Assembly: GCF_002127225.1 (NCBI RefSeq)
Contig: NZ_NFUR01000002.1
Coordinates: 620,001-684,000 of the forward strand
Length of the DNA stretch: 64,000 bases
Source: Sphingomonas sp. IBVSS2
Lineage (GTDB): Bacteria; Pseudomonadota; Alphaproteobacteria; Sphingomonadales; Sphingomonadaceae
Direction of reading: 5' to 3'
Of this stretch, positions 43,263 to 52,473 are shown piece by piece; within the stretch, counting starts at the first letter, position 1, and each line of letters opens with the position of its first letter. The notes below the pieces were generated by a model, which saw only the letters and a list, made by a program, of their open reading frames with translations, did not search any database and was not told the DNA's origin. The position numbers were made by a program, and so were the translations under genes.

Positions 43263-45599
43263 ATGCGACATCATCTCCACGGCACTGCCTGGACGGCACT
43301 AGCGCTTGCGACGATCGGCAGCACCATTCCGCTGGCATCGGCCCAGGCGCAGACACAGCTGCCGGAGCAGCCCAGGCCACAGGAAGAGGGGGCCGCGTCG
43401 CCCGACGAGATCGTGGTCACTGCCCGCAAGCGCAACGAACGCCTCCAGGATGCGCCGCTCTCGGTGAACGCCGTTTCGGCGGCGGAACTGCGCCAGGGCA
43501 ATGTCCGCGACTTCAAGGACGTGCTGCGCAAGGTGCCCGGCGTGTCCTTCTCGGGCGCCGAGCTGGGCCAGAGCCGGTACAGCATCCGCGGCGTCAGCAC
43601 GACTTCGCCCAGCCCCACCGTCGGCATCTATCTCGACGACATTTCGCTGCTCGGCGCGACCAACGCCTTTAGCGGCGCGGCCGACCCCGTGTTCTTCGAT
43701 TTCGGCCGGGTGGAGATCCTCAAGGGGCCGCAGGGGACGCTCTATGGCGGCAGCGCGATGGGGGGCGCGATCAAATATGTCAGCCGCGCGCCGGAACCGG
43801 GCAGCACCACGCTGGATACCGCAGCGGGCATTTCCAGCACCGCGCATGGCGGCATCTCCTATCAGGGCGAGGCGGTGCTCAACCTGCCGCTGTCCGACAA
43901 GCTCGTGCTGCGCACCGGAGCCCTGTATCGCGACAATGCCGGCTTTATCGACAATGTAGCGAACGGCGCCGCCGTCGACGTGCGAACCAGCACCACGGCG
44001 CCGCCCGCCGCACTGACGCCGCTCGTGCGCCCCTCGCTGAGCACGCTGGCCGACAGGGACCAGAATTCGGACCATGTGCTGGCCGTGAAGGCGGCGCTGC
44101 TCTGGCAGCCCGATCCGTCGCTGGACATCACGCCGGCGCTGTTCCGCCAAGCCTATCGCCAGAAGAACAGCGGCATCTTCTGGACCAATCTTCCCGATCT
44201 GCAGAGCTCGTTCCGCCTCGCGCAGCCGACCGACGACGACCTCGGCGTCTATTCGCTGAACATGGTCAAGCATCTGGGCGACGTCGATATCACTTCGCTT
44301 ACCGCCTATTTCGATCGGTCGGTCCGCTTCGATCGGGACTATTCCTTCTACATCGCGACGCTGGTTCCGGCGCTGTACGGCGTCAACTCGCCCAACGCGT
44401 CGAACAGCAGCACCAGGACGTTCAGCCAGGAGCTGCGGGCGGCGTCCGCCAATCCCGCGGCACGGCTGCGCTGGACCGCCGGCCTCTATTATGCACGGCA
44501 GCGCGACGCGCTCGACCAGACCGTCACTTCGATCGGAGTCGGGGCGCTGCTCGGGACCGGCACCGACAAGGTCTATCACGGCAATACCGTCAGCAAGCTG
44601 ACGCAGTTCGCTGCCTTTGCCGATCTCACCTTCGAGATCCTGCCCGGCCTGGATGCCACTGCCGCCCTGCGCTACTTCAATCTCAAGCAGACGATCGACA
44701 CGCGCGGTGACGGCGTGTTGAACGGCGGGGATACCCACGGGGCGGCCAGCACGCGCGAGAGCGGCGTCAACCCGAAGTTCGGGCTCTCCTATCGCGCCAG
44801 CCGCGACAATCTGATCTATGCCAGCGCGGCCAAGGGCTTCCGCCCCGGCGGCGGCAACCCGTTCGCGGTGGCACCAGGCCAGTGCCAGGCCGATCTGGCC
44901 AATCTCGGCCTGTCCGCGGTGCCGGTCAGCTTTCGCTCGGATTCGCTATGGACCTATGAGGTCGGGAGCAAGAACCAGTTCCTCGATCGCCGCCTGACCC
45001 TGAACGGCGCCGCCTTCTATACCGACTGGAAGAACATCCAGCAGAACGTCTTCCTGCCGGGATGCGGCTTCTCGTTCAGCGGCAATGTCGGCGGCGCGGA
45101 GATCAAGGGCGCGGAGCTGGCCGCCCAGTTCGCGACGGGCGGCCTGACGCTCGGCGCGGCCGCGAGCTATACCGATGCCAAGATATCCAGGAGCGCGCCC
45201 GGGGTCTCGGCCAAGGTGGGCCAGCCGGTCCTCGATACGCCGAAATGGATCGCCAACGCCAATATGGCCTATCGCGTCGCGCTCGGCGGCGGTGTCAGCG
45301 CGACGGCGCGGGCCGACTATCAATATCGCAGTTCGAGCCTGCGGGGGTTCGAGGACAGCTTCATCGTCAACACGCCGGCCGGTCCGGTCGCGGCCAGCAA
45401 CTTCACCCGGCGGCAAAAGGCCTATGACGTCGTCAATCTCGGCCTGTTGATCGATACCGGCGTCTGGCAGGTCGATCTGTTCGTCAACAACCTGCTCGAT
45501 AAGGCGCCGCTGCTCGACCATAATGTCGTGAGCGGGATCGAGGCGGCCATCACCCTGCGGCCCAGGACGATCGGCATGAGCGTGCGCCGGCAATTCTAG
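43263..45599 (+). CDS. TonB-dependent receptor of the catabolic cluster
   Basis: A 778-residue TonB-dependent transporter. Signal peptide to about residue 29 (ASAQAQ), TonB-box-like EIVVTARKR near residue 49, plug with RYSIRGVSTTSPSPTVGIYLDD and LYGGSAMGGAIKYVS, then a barrel ending in VRRQF. It belongs to the large CirA/FyuA-like group common in sphingomonads for organic substrates. GGGAGG stands upstream of ATG 43263. Its stop is directly followed by the ATG of a DUF3089 hydrolase. It probably imports the substrate of the divergent operon. Confidence 0.95.
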   Translation: MRHHLHGTAWTALALATIGSTIPLASAQAQTQLPEQPRPQEEGAASPDEIVVTARKRNERLQDAPLSVNAVSAAELRQGNVRDFKDVLRKVPGVSFSGAELGQSRYSIRGVSTTSPSPTVGIYLDDISLLGATNAFSGAADPVFFDFGRVEILKGPQGTLYGGSAMGGAIKYVSRAPEPGSTTLDTAAGISSTAHGGISYQGEAVLNLPLSDKLVLRTGALYRDNAGFIDNVANGAAVDVRTSTTAPPAALTPLVRPSLSTLADRDQNSDHVLAVKAALLWQPDPSLDITPALFRQAYRQKNSGIFWTNLPDLQSSFRLAQPTDDDLGVYSLNMVKHLGDVDITSLTAYFDRSVRFDRDYSFYIATLVPALYGVNSPNASNSSTRTFSQELRAASANPAARLRWTAGLYYARQRDALDQTVTSIGVGALLGTGTDKVYHGNTVSKLTQFAAFADLTFEILPGLDATAALRYFNLKQTIDTRGDGVLNGGDTHGAASTRESGVNPKFGLSYRASRDNLIYASAAKGFRPGGGNPFAVAPGQCQADLANLGLSAVPVSFRSDSLWTYEVGSKNQFLDRRLTLNGAAFYTDWKNIQQNVFLPGCGFSFSGNVGGAEIKGAELAAQFATGGLTLGAAASYTDAKISRSAPGVSAKVGQPVLDTPKWIANANMAYRVALGGGVSATARADYQYRSSSLRGFEDSFIVNTPAGPVAASNFTRRQKAYDVVNLGLLIDTGVWQVDLFVNNLLDKAPLLDHNVVSGIEAAITLRPRTIGMSVRRQF

Positions 45600-46757
45600 A
45601 TGCGTCGGAGGCTGCTCTTGAAGCGGGCGGGGCTGCTCGCCCTGGCGGGGTGCGGGGCGATCGTTCTGCTGGGGTTGCTGGGCATGGGTCCGGTCGCCAC
45701 CGTCATCGCGACTTTCGGGTCGCCGGCGCGGCCCTTCGATGCCGCGCAGGTGCCGCCCGAACCCGATTATGCCAGGGCCGATGCCTGGCTGGCGTTTCCG
45801 GGCCGAGGCGGGCTGGAGCGCTCGACGCCGCCGGGCATGGCCGCGGTGGAGGAGGGCGCGGCGCCGGCCGATGTCTTCTTCATCCACCCGACCACTTATC
45901 AGCAGAGCGATGTCTGGAACGTCGCCTATACCGTGCCGTCCGAATTCGATCCCGCCGTTCTCCTCGGCCAGGCCAGCGCGTTCAACGGCTGTTGCCGCAT
46001 CTTCGCGCCGCACTATCGCCAGGCCTCGCTGCGTGCGCTGGAGAAGAGCCGCCCGGCGGTGGCGCTCGCCTATGCCGATGTCGCGCGGGCCTTTCGCCAT
46101 TTCATCGCGCATGAGAATCACGGGCGGCCGTTCCTGATCGCCGCGCACAGCCAGGGCGCGATGCACGCGGTGCGGCTCCTTCAGGCGGAGATACTGGGTA
46201 CGCCGCTCCAGGCCCGGCTGGTCGCCGCCTATGTGGTCGGGGCCTATGCGCCATCGGATTTCGGAACGATCGGCCTGCCGATCTGCGACGATGCGCGCCA
46301 GACCGGCTGCATCCTGTCCTGGAACACCAGCCAGAAGGGCCGGACCGGCGCATTTCGCCTGGTGCGCGACAAGACCTATTGGTGGCGCGGCCGCGAAAAG
46401 GACAAGGGCCAGCCGCCGGCGATCTGCGTCAATCCGTTGACCTGGCGCCGCGAAGGCGCGGCCCCCGCCGCCGCCAACCCCGGCAGCCTGCCCTTCCCGA
46501 AGGCGCGGGCCGACGCGCCGGGCCGGACCCTGACGGCGCTGACGCCGCATCTAACCGGCGCGGCGTGCGAGGCGGGGTTGCTCAACGTCGATATCCCATG
46601 GTCCGCGCCGCGCGGCTTCCAGGATGTCTTGAGCGTCCTTTTCGGCAGTTATCACCTCGGCGACTATGGCATCTTCTACGCGGCGATCCGGCGCAATGCG
46701 TCGGAACGCGTCGACGCCTGGAGAGCGGCGCACCCGGATCGCGTCGCCGGAAGCTAG
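45600..46757 (+). CDS. DUF3089 alpha/beta hydrolase, membrane-anchored or lipoprotein
   Basis: A 385-residue protein of the DUF3089 alpha/beta-hydrolase family. The nucleophile elbow is AAHSQGA with Ser184, and VFFIHPTTYQ near residue 92 carries a conserved family segment. The N-terminus is a hydrophobic anchor that contains LAGC (Cys18), so it is either a lipoprotein or a signal-anchored protein; both place it in the periplasm. It begins at the base after the TonB receptor stop, so it is co-translated and likely acts on the imported substrate, for example as an esterase. Confidence 0.88.
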   Translation: MRRRLLLKRAGLLALAGCGAIVLLGLLGMGPVATVIATFGSPARPFDAAQVPPEPDYARADAWLAFPGRGGLERSTPPGMAAVEEGAAPADVFFIHPTTYQQSDVWNVAYTVPSEFDPAVLLGQASAFNGCCRIFAPHYRQASLRALEKSRPAVALAYADVARAFRHFIAHENHGRPFLIAAHSQGAMHAVRLLQAEILGTPLQARLVAAYVVGAYAPSDFGTIGLPICDDARQTGCILSWNTSQKGRTGAFRLVRDKTYWWRGREKDKGQPPAICVNPLTWRREGAAPAAANPGSLPFPKARADAPGRTLTALTPHLTGAACEAGLLNVDIPWSAPRGFQDVLSVLFGSYHLGDYGIFYAAIRRNASERVDAWRAAHPDRVAGS

Positions 46758-46923
46758 GCCAGGCACCGGCGCGCGCGTTTTCCCGCGTCGCCCGGTGCTA
46801 GCGGGGCTTTCGGGTGCCGAGCCAAAGCTGTTGTCCACAGCCATTGCGGACGGGGCGACACTACCCATGTTGCCTCGACCCTCGCCGAGCCCCTAGATGC
46901 GGGGCTCAGCCATTTCGGAAACC

Positions 46924-47901
46924 ATGATGACCGCCACCCATTCGACTCGCATGCTGATCCTCGGCTCCGGCCCTGCCGGCCTGACCGCCGCCATCTATGG
47001 CGCGCGCGCCGGCCTGTCGCCGATCGTGGTGCAGGGCATCCAGCCGGGCGGCCAGCTGATGACCACCACGGACGTCGAGAATTATCCCGGCTTCCGCGAC
47101 GTGATCCAGGGGCCCTGGCTGATGCAGGAGATGCAGGCCCAGGCCGAGCATGTCGGCGCGCAGATGATGTGGGACACGATCGTCGAGGTCGATGTCTCGC
47201 AGCGGCCGTTCCGCATGGTCGGCGACAGCGGCACCGTCTATCTGGGCGACGTGCTGGTGATCGCCACCGGCGCCCAGGCCAAATGGCTGGGCCTCGATTC
47301 GGAACGGCTGCTCCAGGGCAAGGGCGTGAGCGCCTGCGCAACCTGCGACGGCTTCTTCTTCCGCGGCAAGAAAGTGGCGGTGATCGGAGGCGGCAACACC
47401 GCGGTTGAGGAGGCCCTCTACCTCACCAATCACAGCCATGACGTGACGGTGATCCACCGTCGCGATTCGTTCCGCGCCGAGAAGATCCTGCAGCAGCGCC
47501 TGTTCGCCAACGAGCGGATCAGCGTGCTGTGGAACAAGAAGGTCGAGCGCTTCATCGCCGGCGGCCAGCCCGAAGGGCTGGTGGGGATCGAGTTGAAGGA
47601 CATGGAGACCGGCGAGCTGTCGCAGATCGAAGTCGATGGCGGCTTCGTCGCGATCGGCCATCATCCGGCGACGGAGCTGTTCCGCGGCCATATCGACCTC
47701 GACGACGATGGCTACATCCGGGTCGAGACCGGCACCACCAAGACGAGCGTGCCCGGCGTGTTCGCCTGTGGCGACGTGATGGACAAGCAGTATCGCCAGG
47801 CGGTTACCGCCGCCGGGACCGGCTGCATGGCCGCGCTCGACGCAGAGCGCTTCCTGGCCGAGGCGGATTTCGAGACGGTGGTGCAGCACGCGGCGGAGTG
47901 A
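46924..47901 (+). CDS. trxB: Thioredoxin reductase
   Basis: About 325 residues. FAD-binding fold ILGSGPAGLTAAIYGARAG, redox-active CATC (Cys138, Cys141), NADPH-binding GGGNTAVEEAL, and the C-terminal FAD motif GVFACGDVMDKQYRQ. It reduces thioredoxin with NADPH in the cytoplasm. Two adjacent ATGs (46924, 46927) are possible starts. It stands alone on the plus strand and converges with the XrtA-associated hydrolase genes across a hairpin. Confidence 0.97.
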   Translation: MMTATHSTRMLILGSGPAGLTAAIYGARAGLSPIVVQGIQPGGQLMTTTDVENYPGFRDVIQGPWLMQEMQAQAEHVGAQMMWDTIVEVDVSQRPFRMVGDSGTVYLGDVLVIATGAQAKWLGLDSERLLQGKGVSACATCDGFFFRGKKVAVIGGGNTAVEEALYLTNHSHDVTVIHRRDSFRAEKILQQRLFANERISVLWNKKVERFIAGGQPEGLVGIELKDMETGELSQIEVDGGFVAIGHHPATELFRGHIDLDDDGYIRVETGTTKTSVPGVFACGDVMDKQYRQAVTAAGTGCMAALDAERFLAEADFETVVQHAAE

Positions 47902-47911
47902 GGGAGCCGTC

Positions 47912-47931
47912 ATCCCGGCGAACGCCGGGAT
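47912..47931. terminator. Hairpin between trxB and hydrolase 1
   Basis: ATCCCGGC-GAAC-GCCGGGAT, a perfect 8-bp stem, lies 10 bases after the trxB stop. The sequence is of the dispersed-repeat type seen elsewhere in the window. The 45-base gap to the convergent gene holds nothing else. Confidence 0.6.
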
Positions 47932-47946
47932 CTCGTGTCGCAAGCC

Positions 47947-48765
47947 CTACTCGCCTGAGATCCCGGCCTTCGCAGGGACGGCGAGTTGATCCAGCACTTT
48001 CTCCAGCAGCCAGCGCTTGTCGGCGGCGCTCGCGAAGCTGTGGCTGTCGCTGTCGAGCTGCTCGATCCTTACCTTCCCCCGCGCCGCGTCGAAGACCGGG
48101 TCCCTGAAGGCATCGGCAAAGGCGATGGCGGTATTGTCGCCTCTGGCCAGCAGGATCGTCACCGGCACCTGCGTTTCGGCCAGCGCCACGGCCATATGGG
48201 CAGAGAGATCCGCCGGCACCTGGGATGGCTTCTGCGATATCTTGCGCAAGCCATTGACCAGATTGGCGATATTAACGCCGCCGCGTAGCAGCCTCAGCCA
48301 TTCCTTCGGGTCGCGCAGCTTGCTCGCATAGCGGGCGCGGATCGCGGCGGCGGGCGGCATCTCGTCGCTCGGCTCGATGGACCAGGGGTTGGCGAGGATC
48401 AGGGCATCGATGCCCGCCTGGGCGTGGAAGAAGGCGAGGGCAGTCGCGGCATCGCAATTCCCATAGGCGACGATCCGCTCGACGCCGGTTTCGCGAAAGG
48501 CCCTGGCGGCGGCGGCGATGTCTTCGGCACTCGACTCGAACCCGCGATTCTCGCCGGTAGAATCCCCGATCCCGCGCCGATCGAAGCGCAGGACCGGATA
48601 GTCGGCGCGAGCGACACGCTCGGCCAGCAACGCCATGCCGCGATGTGCGCCGATGCGGATCTCATTGCCGCCGGAAACGACGAGCAGGCCGGTGGTCTCG
48701 GCCGCTTCGTCGAGCGTGCCGAGCAATGTCTCGCCGGCGCAGGGGAACGCGATCAGCTTTCGCAT
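47947..48765 (-). CDS. Exosortase A system-associated hydrolase 1
   Basis: A 272-residue alpha/beta hydrolase of the XrtA-associated hydrolase 1 family (TIGR03100 as I recall it). The core FDRRGIGDSTG matches, and the nucleophile elbow reads YGNCDAATAL with Cys104 where most alpha/beta hydrolases have Ser. Its role in the exopolysaccharide or PEP-CTERM system is not established. It overlaps hydrolase 2 by 13 bases and is the last gene of a minus-strand trio that begins with an acyl carrier protein. Confidence 0.9.
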   Translation of the reverse strand: MRKLIAFPCAGETLLGTLDEAAETTGLLVVSGGNEIRIGAHRGMALLAERVARADYPVLRFDRRGIGDSTGENRGFESSAEDIAAAARAFRETGVERIVAYGNCDAATALAFFHAQAGIDALILANPWSIEPSDEMPPAAAIRARYASKLRDPKEWLRLLRGGVNIANLVNGLRKISQKPSQVPADLSAHMAVALAETQVPVTILLARGDNTAIAFADAFRDPVFDAARGKVRIEQLDSDSHSFASAADKRWLLEKVLDQLAVPAKAGISGE

Positions 48766-49448
48766 GTGCGGACCCAGGCGGCGATATCGTCGGCGAGCAG
48801 GACGGCGAGCGCGGGATCGTTGTCCGGCTCGGCACGGCGCCAGAGCGGGGTGCCTTCCACTCTGCGCGCTGCATAGGCGGTGTCCGAGGCCAGGCGGACT
48901 ATCCGGGCGTCCGGCGCGGGCCGCGCAGTGGAAAGCTCGCCGAGCAGGGCCGGAGCAAGCAGATTGCCGGCGATCTCGATCGGCGCGTCGCCTCCGAGGA
49001 TGGGCGAATCCAGGTCATGGCGCTGCGGGTCGGCGGCGATCGCGGCCCGCTTCAGCTCGCGCAGGAGCTTCTCGCCGAGCATAGGCGCGAAATGCCAGCG
49101 ACCGGCGACGGGCGCTAGCGCATCGAGCAGCGCGCCGCTGCGCACGCCCAGCGCATAGCAGTTGCGTCCCTCGCGATCGAACTTGTCGCAGGCGAAGCCG
49201 AATGCGTCCTGCATCTTGAGGATGGAGGATTTGTCGGTCGGCATCAGGCTCTCGCCCTGGCCCGGCAGATCGGGCAGGGCACCCGCGATGCCGCGTGCGG
49301 CAAGCAGGCGCAGGATCGTCACCACGAAGGCGCGGGTGCGGTTGGCTTCCTCGAACAGCGGCAGCGCCGCGACCACGACCGGGCCGGTGGCGGGGCCGAA
49401 GCGCAGCATCGCCTCGCGCCCGCCGGCCCAGTCGTAGTGATCGATCAC
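48753..49448 (-). CDS. Exosortase A system-associated hydrolase 2
   Basis: A 231-residue hydrolase-like protein of the second XrtA-associated hydrolase family. PLFEEANRTRAF near residue 30 is characteristic, and PDLPGQGES follows. The usual nucleophile region reads LGVRSGALL, without a standard Gly-X-Ser-X-Gly elbow. It overlaps the ACP gene by four bases and hydrolase 1 by 13. Function unknown beyond association with the locus. Confidence 0.88.
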   Translation of the reverse strand: MIDHYDWAGGREAMLRFGPATGPVVVAALPLFEEANRTRAFVVTILRLLAARGIAGALPDLPGQGESLMPTDKSSILKMQDAFGFACDKFDREGRNCYALGVRSGALLDALAPVAGRWHFAPMLGEKLLRELKRAAIAADPQRHDLDSPILGGDAPIEIAGNLLAPALLGELSTARPAPDARIVRLASDTAYAARRVEGTPLWRRAEPDNDPALAVLLADDIAAWVRTCES

Positions 49449-49717
49449 CGGAGCGCCTTGGCCGCCGCGAAGCGGGTGAGGGCACCGAAGCTCTCGAGCA
49501 TCTCGCCATCCACCTCGTCATCCTCGATCAGGATGCCGAGCCGGTCCTCCAGCTCGGTGAGGACACCCGCCACGGCAAGCGAATCGAGCTCGGGCAGCGC
49601 CCCGAAAAGCGGCGTGTCCGCGCGGAAATCGGCCACGCGCTCCGCGCTCAGGCCCAGCACGTCGCGGAGCACGCCGCGGACGGTATCTTCGACTTGGAGC
49701 GACCCATCGGGCTGCAA
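49445..49717 (-). CDS. Acyl carrier protein, exosortase A locus
   Basis: A 90-residue acyl carrier protein. The phosphopantetheine attachment site is ELDSLA with Ser46. Helix pattern and acidic C-terminal half fit. It should carry an acyl or aminoacyl group activated by the divergent AMP-forming ligase and processed by the two hydrolases downstream. First gene of the minus-strand trio. Confidence 0.92.
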   Translation of the reverse strand: MQPDGSLQVEDTVRGVLRDVLGLSAERVADFRADTPLFGALPELDSLAVAGVLTELEDRLGILIEDDEVDGEMLESFGALTRFAAAKALR

Positions 49718-49788
49718 TGCACTTCCCCTGCCGGTTTTTCGCTCCCGTAAGGGTTGGCGCGGGCGCTGCCAAGTATAAGGGTGTGCGG

Positions 49789-51282
49789 GTGATACCGCTC
49801 GACCCCGTTCCCCGGCCTCTCGATGCCCTGCCGTCGCGCGGTAAGCCCGAGGCCGTGGCGCTGGAGGACAAGGCGGGCACGCTCACCTATGCCCAGCTGG
49901 AGGCGGCCGTGGGCGGCATGGCCCATGCTCTCCGCGCGCTGGGGCTGGAGCCGGGCGAGCGGGTGGCCAGCTGGCTGCCCAAGACGCGGACCGCCTGCCT
50001 GATGCCGCTGGCGGCGGCGCGGGCGGGGCTGGTGCACGTGCCCGTGAACCCGGTGCTCAAACGGGCCCAGGTGGCACATATCCTCGCCGATTCGGGCGCG
50101 CGGGCGCTGGTTTCCCAACAGGCGCGTCTTGCCGCCCTCGAAGTTGGCGATATTGGCGCCGACTGCCGGGCGGTGGACGAGGGCGTGTTGATCTCGGAGC
50201 GGACGCTTCCGCCCTCCGAAGCTGGCCCCGATGCGCTCGCGGCGATCCTCTATACCTCCGGATCGACCGGCAGGCCGAAGGGCGTGATGCTGAGTCACGC
50301 CAATTTATGGCTGGGAGCCATAAGTGTAGCCCATTATCTTGAGATAGAATCTGAGGATCGCGTGCTCGGAGTGCTGCCACTCAGCTTCGACTATGGGCAG
50401 AACCAGCTCTTCTCCACCTGGGCTGCAGGCGCCCGGGTGGTGCCGCTCGATTACCTGACTGCGCGCGACGTCATAAAGGCAGTCGAACGCTTCGGCATCA
50501 CCAGCCTGGCCGGGGTCCCGCCGCTATGGGTGCAGCTGCTCGAGGCGGAATGGCCGGTTGAGACTGCATCGAAGCTTCGTCGCCTAACCAATTCGGGTGG
50601 CGCACTTACCCTGAGGATGGTGCGCGACCTGCGGGCGCGTTTCCCCAATGCCGACCTCTATCCGATGTACGGGCTGACCGAGGCGTTCCGATCGACCTAT
50701 CTCCATCCCCGGCTGGTCGACGCGCATCCCGATGCCATCGGCACGGCGATTCCGTTCGCCGAGATCCTCGTGGTCGGTCCGGACGGCGCACCGGCCTCCC
50801 AGGGCGAACTGGTCCATGCGGGTCCGCTGGTCGCCCAGGGCTATTGGCGCGACCCCGAGCGGACGGCGCAGCGCTTCCGCCCCGCGCCCGCCTTTGCCGA
50901 GAGCGGCGGCATGGCGGTGTGGTCGGGCGACACGGTGCGGCTGGGCGAGGACGGGTTGCTCCGCTTCGTCGGCCGCGACGACGAGATGATCAAATCGGCC
51001 GGCAACCGGATCAGCCCCACCGAGATCGAGGAAGCCGTGCTCTCGGGCGGCGAGACCGGCGAGGCTGCGGCATTCGGCGTGGCGGACGAAAGGCTGGGCC
51101 AGGCGATCATGGTGATCGCGCGCGGCGACGGCAGCCGCGAGGCCGCGCTGCGCGAGCGGCTGCGGCGCGAACTGCCGAGCTTCATGCAGCCGGCGCGCTA
51201 CGACTGGCGCCCGGAGCTCCCGCGCAACGCCAATGGCAAACTGGACCGGGCGGCGCTCAGGGCGAATTTGGGGGACAAATGA
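49789..51282 (+). CDS. AMP-forming acyl-CoA ligase, exosortase A associated
   Basis: A 497-residue acyl-adenylate-forming enzyme. Motif A3 is YTSGSTGRPKGV, A5 is MYGLTE, A7 region GDTVRLGEDG, A8 GRDDEMIKSAGNRISPTEIE and A10 NANGKLDR. It loads a carboxylic acid onto CoA or the adjacent ACP. Residues before 49789 do not look like coding sequence and would overlap the ACP start, so GTG 49789 (or 49783) is chosen. The next gene overlaps by four bases. This ligase, with the decarboxylase, is a marker of XrtA loci (TIGR03098). Confidence 0.93.
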   Translation: MIPLDPVPRPLDALPSRGKPEAVALEDKAGTLTYAQLEAAVGGMAHALRALGLEPGERVASWLPKTRTACLMPLAAARAGLVHVPVNPVLKRAQVAHILADSGARALVSQQARLAALEVGDIGADCRAVDEGVLISERTLPPSEAGPDALAAILYTSGSTGRPKGVMLSHANLWLGAISVAHYLEIESEDRVLGVLPLSFDYGQNQLFSTWAAGARVVPLDYLTARDVIKAVERFGITSLAGVPPLWVQLLEAEWPVETASKLRRLTNSGGALTLRMVRDLRARFPNADLYPMYGLTEAFRSTYLHPRLVDAHPDAIGTAIPFAEILVVGPDGAPASQGELVHAGPLVAQGYWRDPERTAQRFRPAPAFAESGGMAVWSGDTVRLGEDGLLRFVGRDDEMIKSAGNRISPTEIEEAVLSGGETGEAAAFGVADERLGQAIMVIARGDGSREAALRERLRRELPSFMQPARYDWRPELPRNANGKLDRAALRANLGDK

Positions 51283-52466
51283 CCGTTACCGCGAAACCGC
51301 ATGGCCCGATCCCGCCCGAATTTGCGGCATTGCGCGAACTGCCATGGCCGGACGCCCAGACCCCGGCCTATGTCTATGACTTCACGGTGGTGGCGGCGCG
51401 CATCGCCCGCCTGCGCGCGGCGCTGCCCGGCAATATCGGCGTTCATTATGCCATCAAGGCCAACCCCTTCCCGCCGCTGCTCGAACGCATCGCGCCGCTG
51501 GTGGACGGGATGGACGTGGCCTCGGCGGGCGAACTGGCCCGGGCGCGTGACGTCATGGCGGCGGCGGACATCAGCTTCGCCGGGCCCGGCAAGCGCGATT
51601 CCGAGCTGGAAGCCGCGCTGGGCGCGGGGGTGACGCTCAATCTCGAATCGGAGGCCGAGGCCGAGCGCGCATTCGCGATCGGGGCCCGGCTGGGCGTGAC
51701 GCCGCGGCTCGCGGTGCGGGTGAACCCGGATTTCGAGCTGCGCGGATCGGGGATGAAGATGGGCGGGCGTGCCTCGCCCTTCGGCGTGGATGCGCGCCGG
51801 GCGGCGGCGCTGGTGCGGCGGGTGATCGAGGCCGGTGCGGAATGGCGCGGTTTCCACATCTTCGCCGGATCGCAGGCGCTGGATGCCGCCTCGGTGATCG
51901 AGACCCAGGCGGCCACGGTGGCGCTCGCCGCGCGGCTGGCGGACGAGGCCGGTGCGCGGCCGCCGCTGGTCAACCTGGGGGGCGGCTTCGGCATCCCCTA
52001 TTTCCCCGGCGACGCGCCGCTCGACGTGGCGGCGGTGGGCGCGGCGCTGGGCGAGGCGATCCGGGGGCTGGACACCGAATATGCCGTGGAGCTCGGCCGC
52101 TGGCTGGTGGGCGAGGCGGGCGTGTACCTTGCCCGCGTGGTCGACCGGAAGGAGAGCCAGGGGGAGACCTTCCTGGTGGTCGAGGGCGGCTTGAACCATC
52201 ACCTCGCCGCCACCGGCAATTTCGGCACGGTGGTGCGCCGCAACTATCCCGTGGCGGTGGCGCACCGGATGCAGGATCCGGCCGAGGAAGTGGTGACGAT
52301 CGTCGGCCCGCTCTGCACGCCGCTGGACCGGCTGGCCGACCGCGTGGCGCTGCCCCGTGCCGAGGTGGGGGACAGGATCGCGGTGTTCGCCTCCGGGGCC
52401 TATGGGGCCAGCGCGAGCCCCAGCGCGTTCCTGGGGCATCCGCCGGCGGCCGAATTGCTGGTCTGA
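51279..52466 (+). CDS. PLP-dependent decarboxylase, exosortase A associated
   Basis: A 395-residue fold-type III decarboxylase of the diaminopimelate/ornithine family, XrtA subgroup (TIGR03099). PLP binds Lys60 in VHYAIKANPF. Further elements are GSGMKMGG, GFHIFAGSQ, NLGGGFGIPY, GPLCTPLD and the C-terminal GAYGASASPSAFLGH. It probably makes an amine used to decorate the exopolysaccharide, by inference from family. ATGA overlap with the ligase. Confidence 0.94.
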   Translation: MTVTAKPHGPIPPEFAALRELPWPDAQTPAYVYDFTVVAARIARLRAALPGNIGVHYAIKANPFPPLLERIAPLVDGMDVASAGELARARDVMAAADISFAGPGKRDSELEAALGAGVTLNLESEAEAERAFAIGARLGVTPRLAVRVNPDFELRGSGMKMGGRASPFGVDARRAAALVRRVIEAGAEWRGFHIFAGSQALDAASVIETQAATVALAARLADEAGARPPLVNLGGGFGIPYFPGDAPLDVAAVGAALGEAIRGLDTEYAVELGRWLVGEAGVYLARVVDRKESQGETFLVVEGGLNHHLAATGNFGTVVRRNYPVAVAHRMQDPAEEVVTIVGPLCTPLDRLADRVALPRAEVGDRIAVFASGAYGASASPSAFLGHPPAAELLV

Positions 52467-52473
52467 GCCGGGA

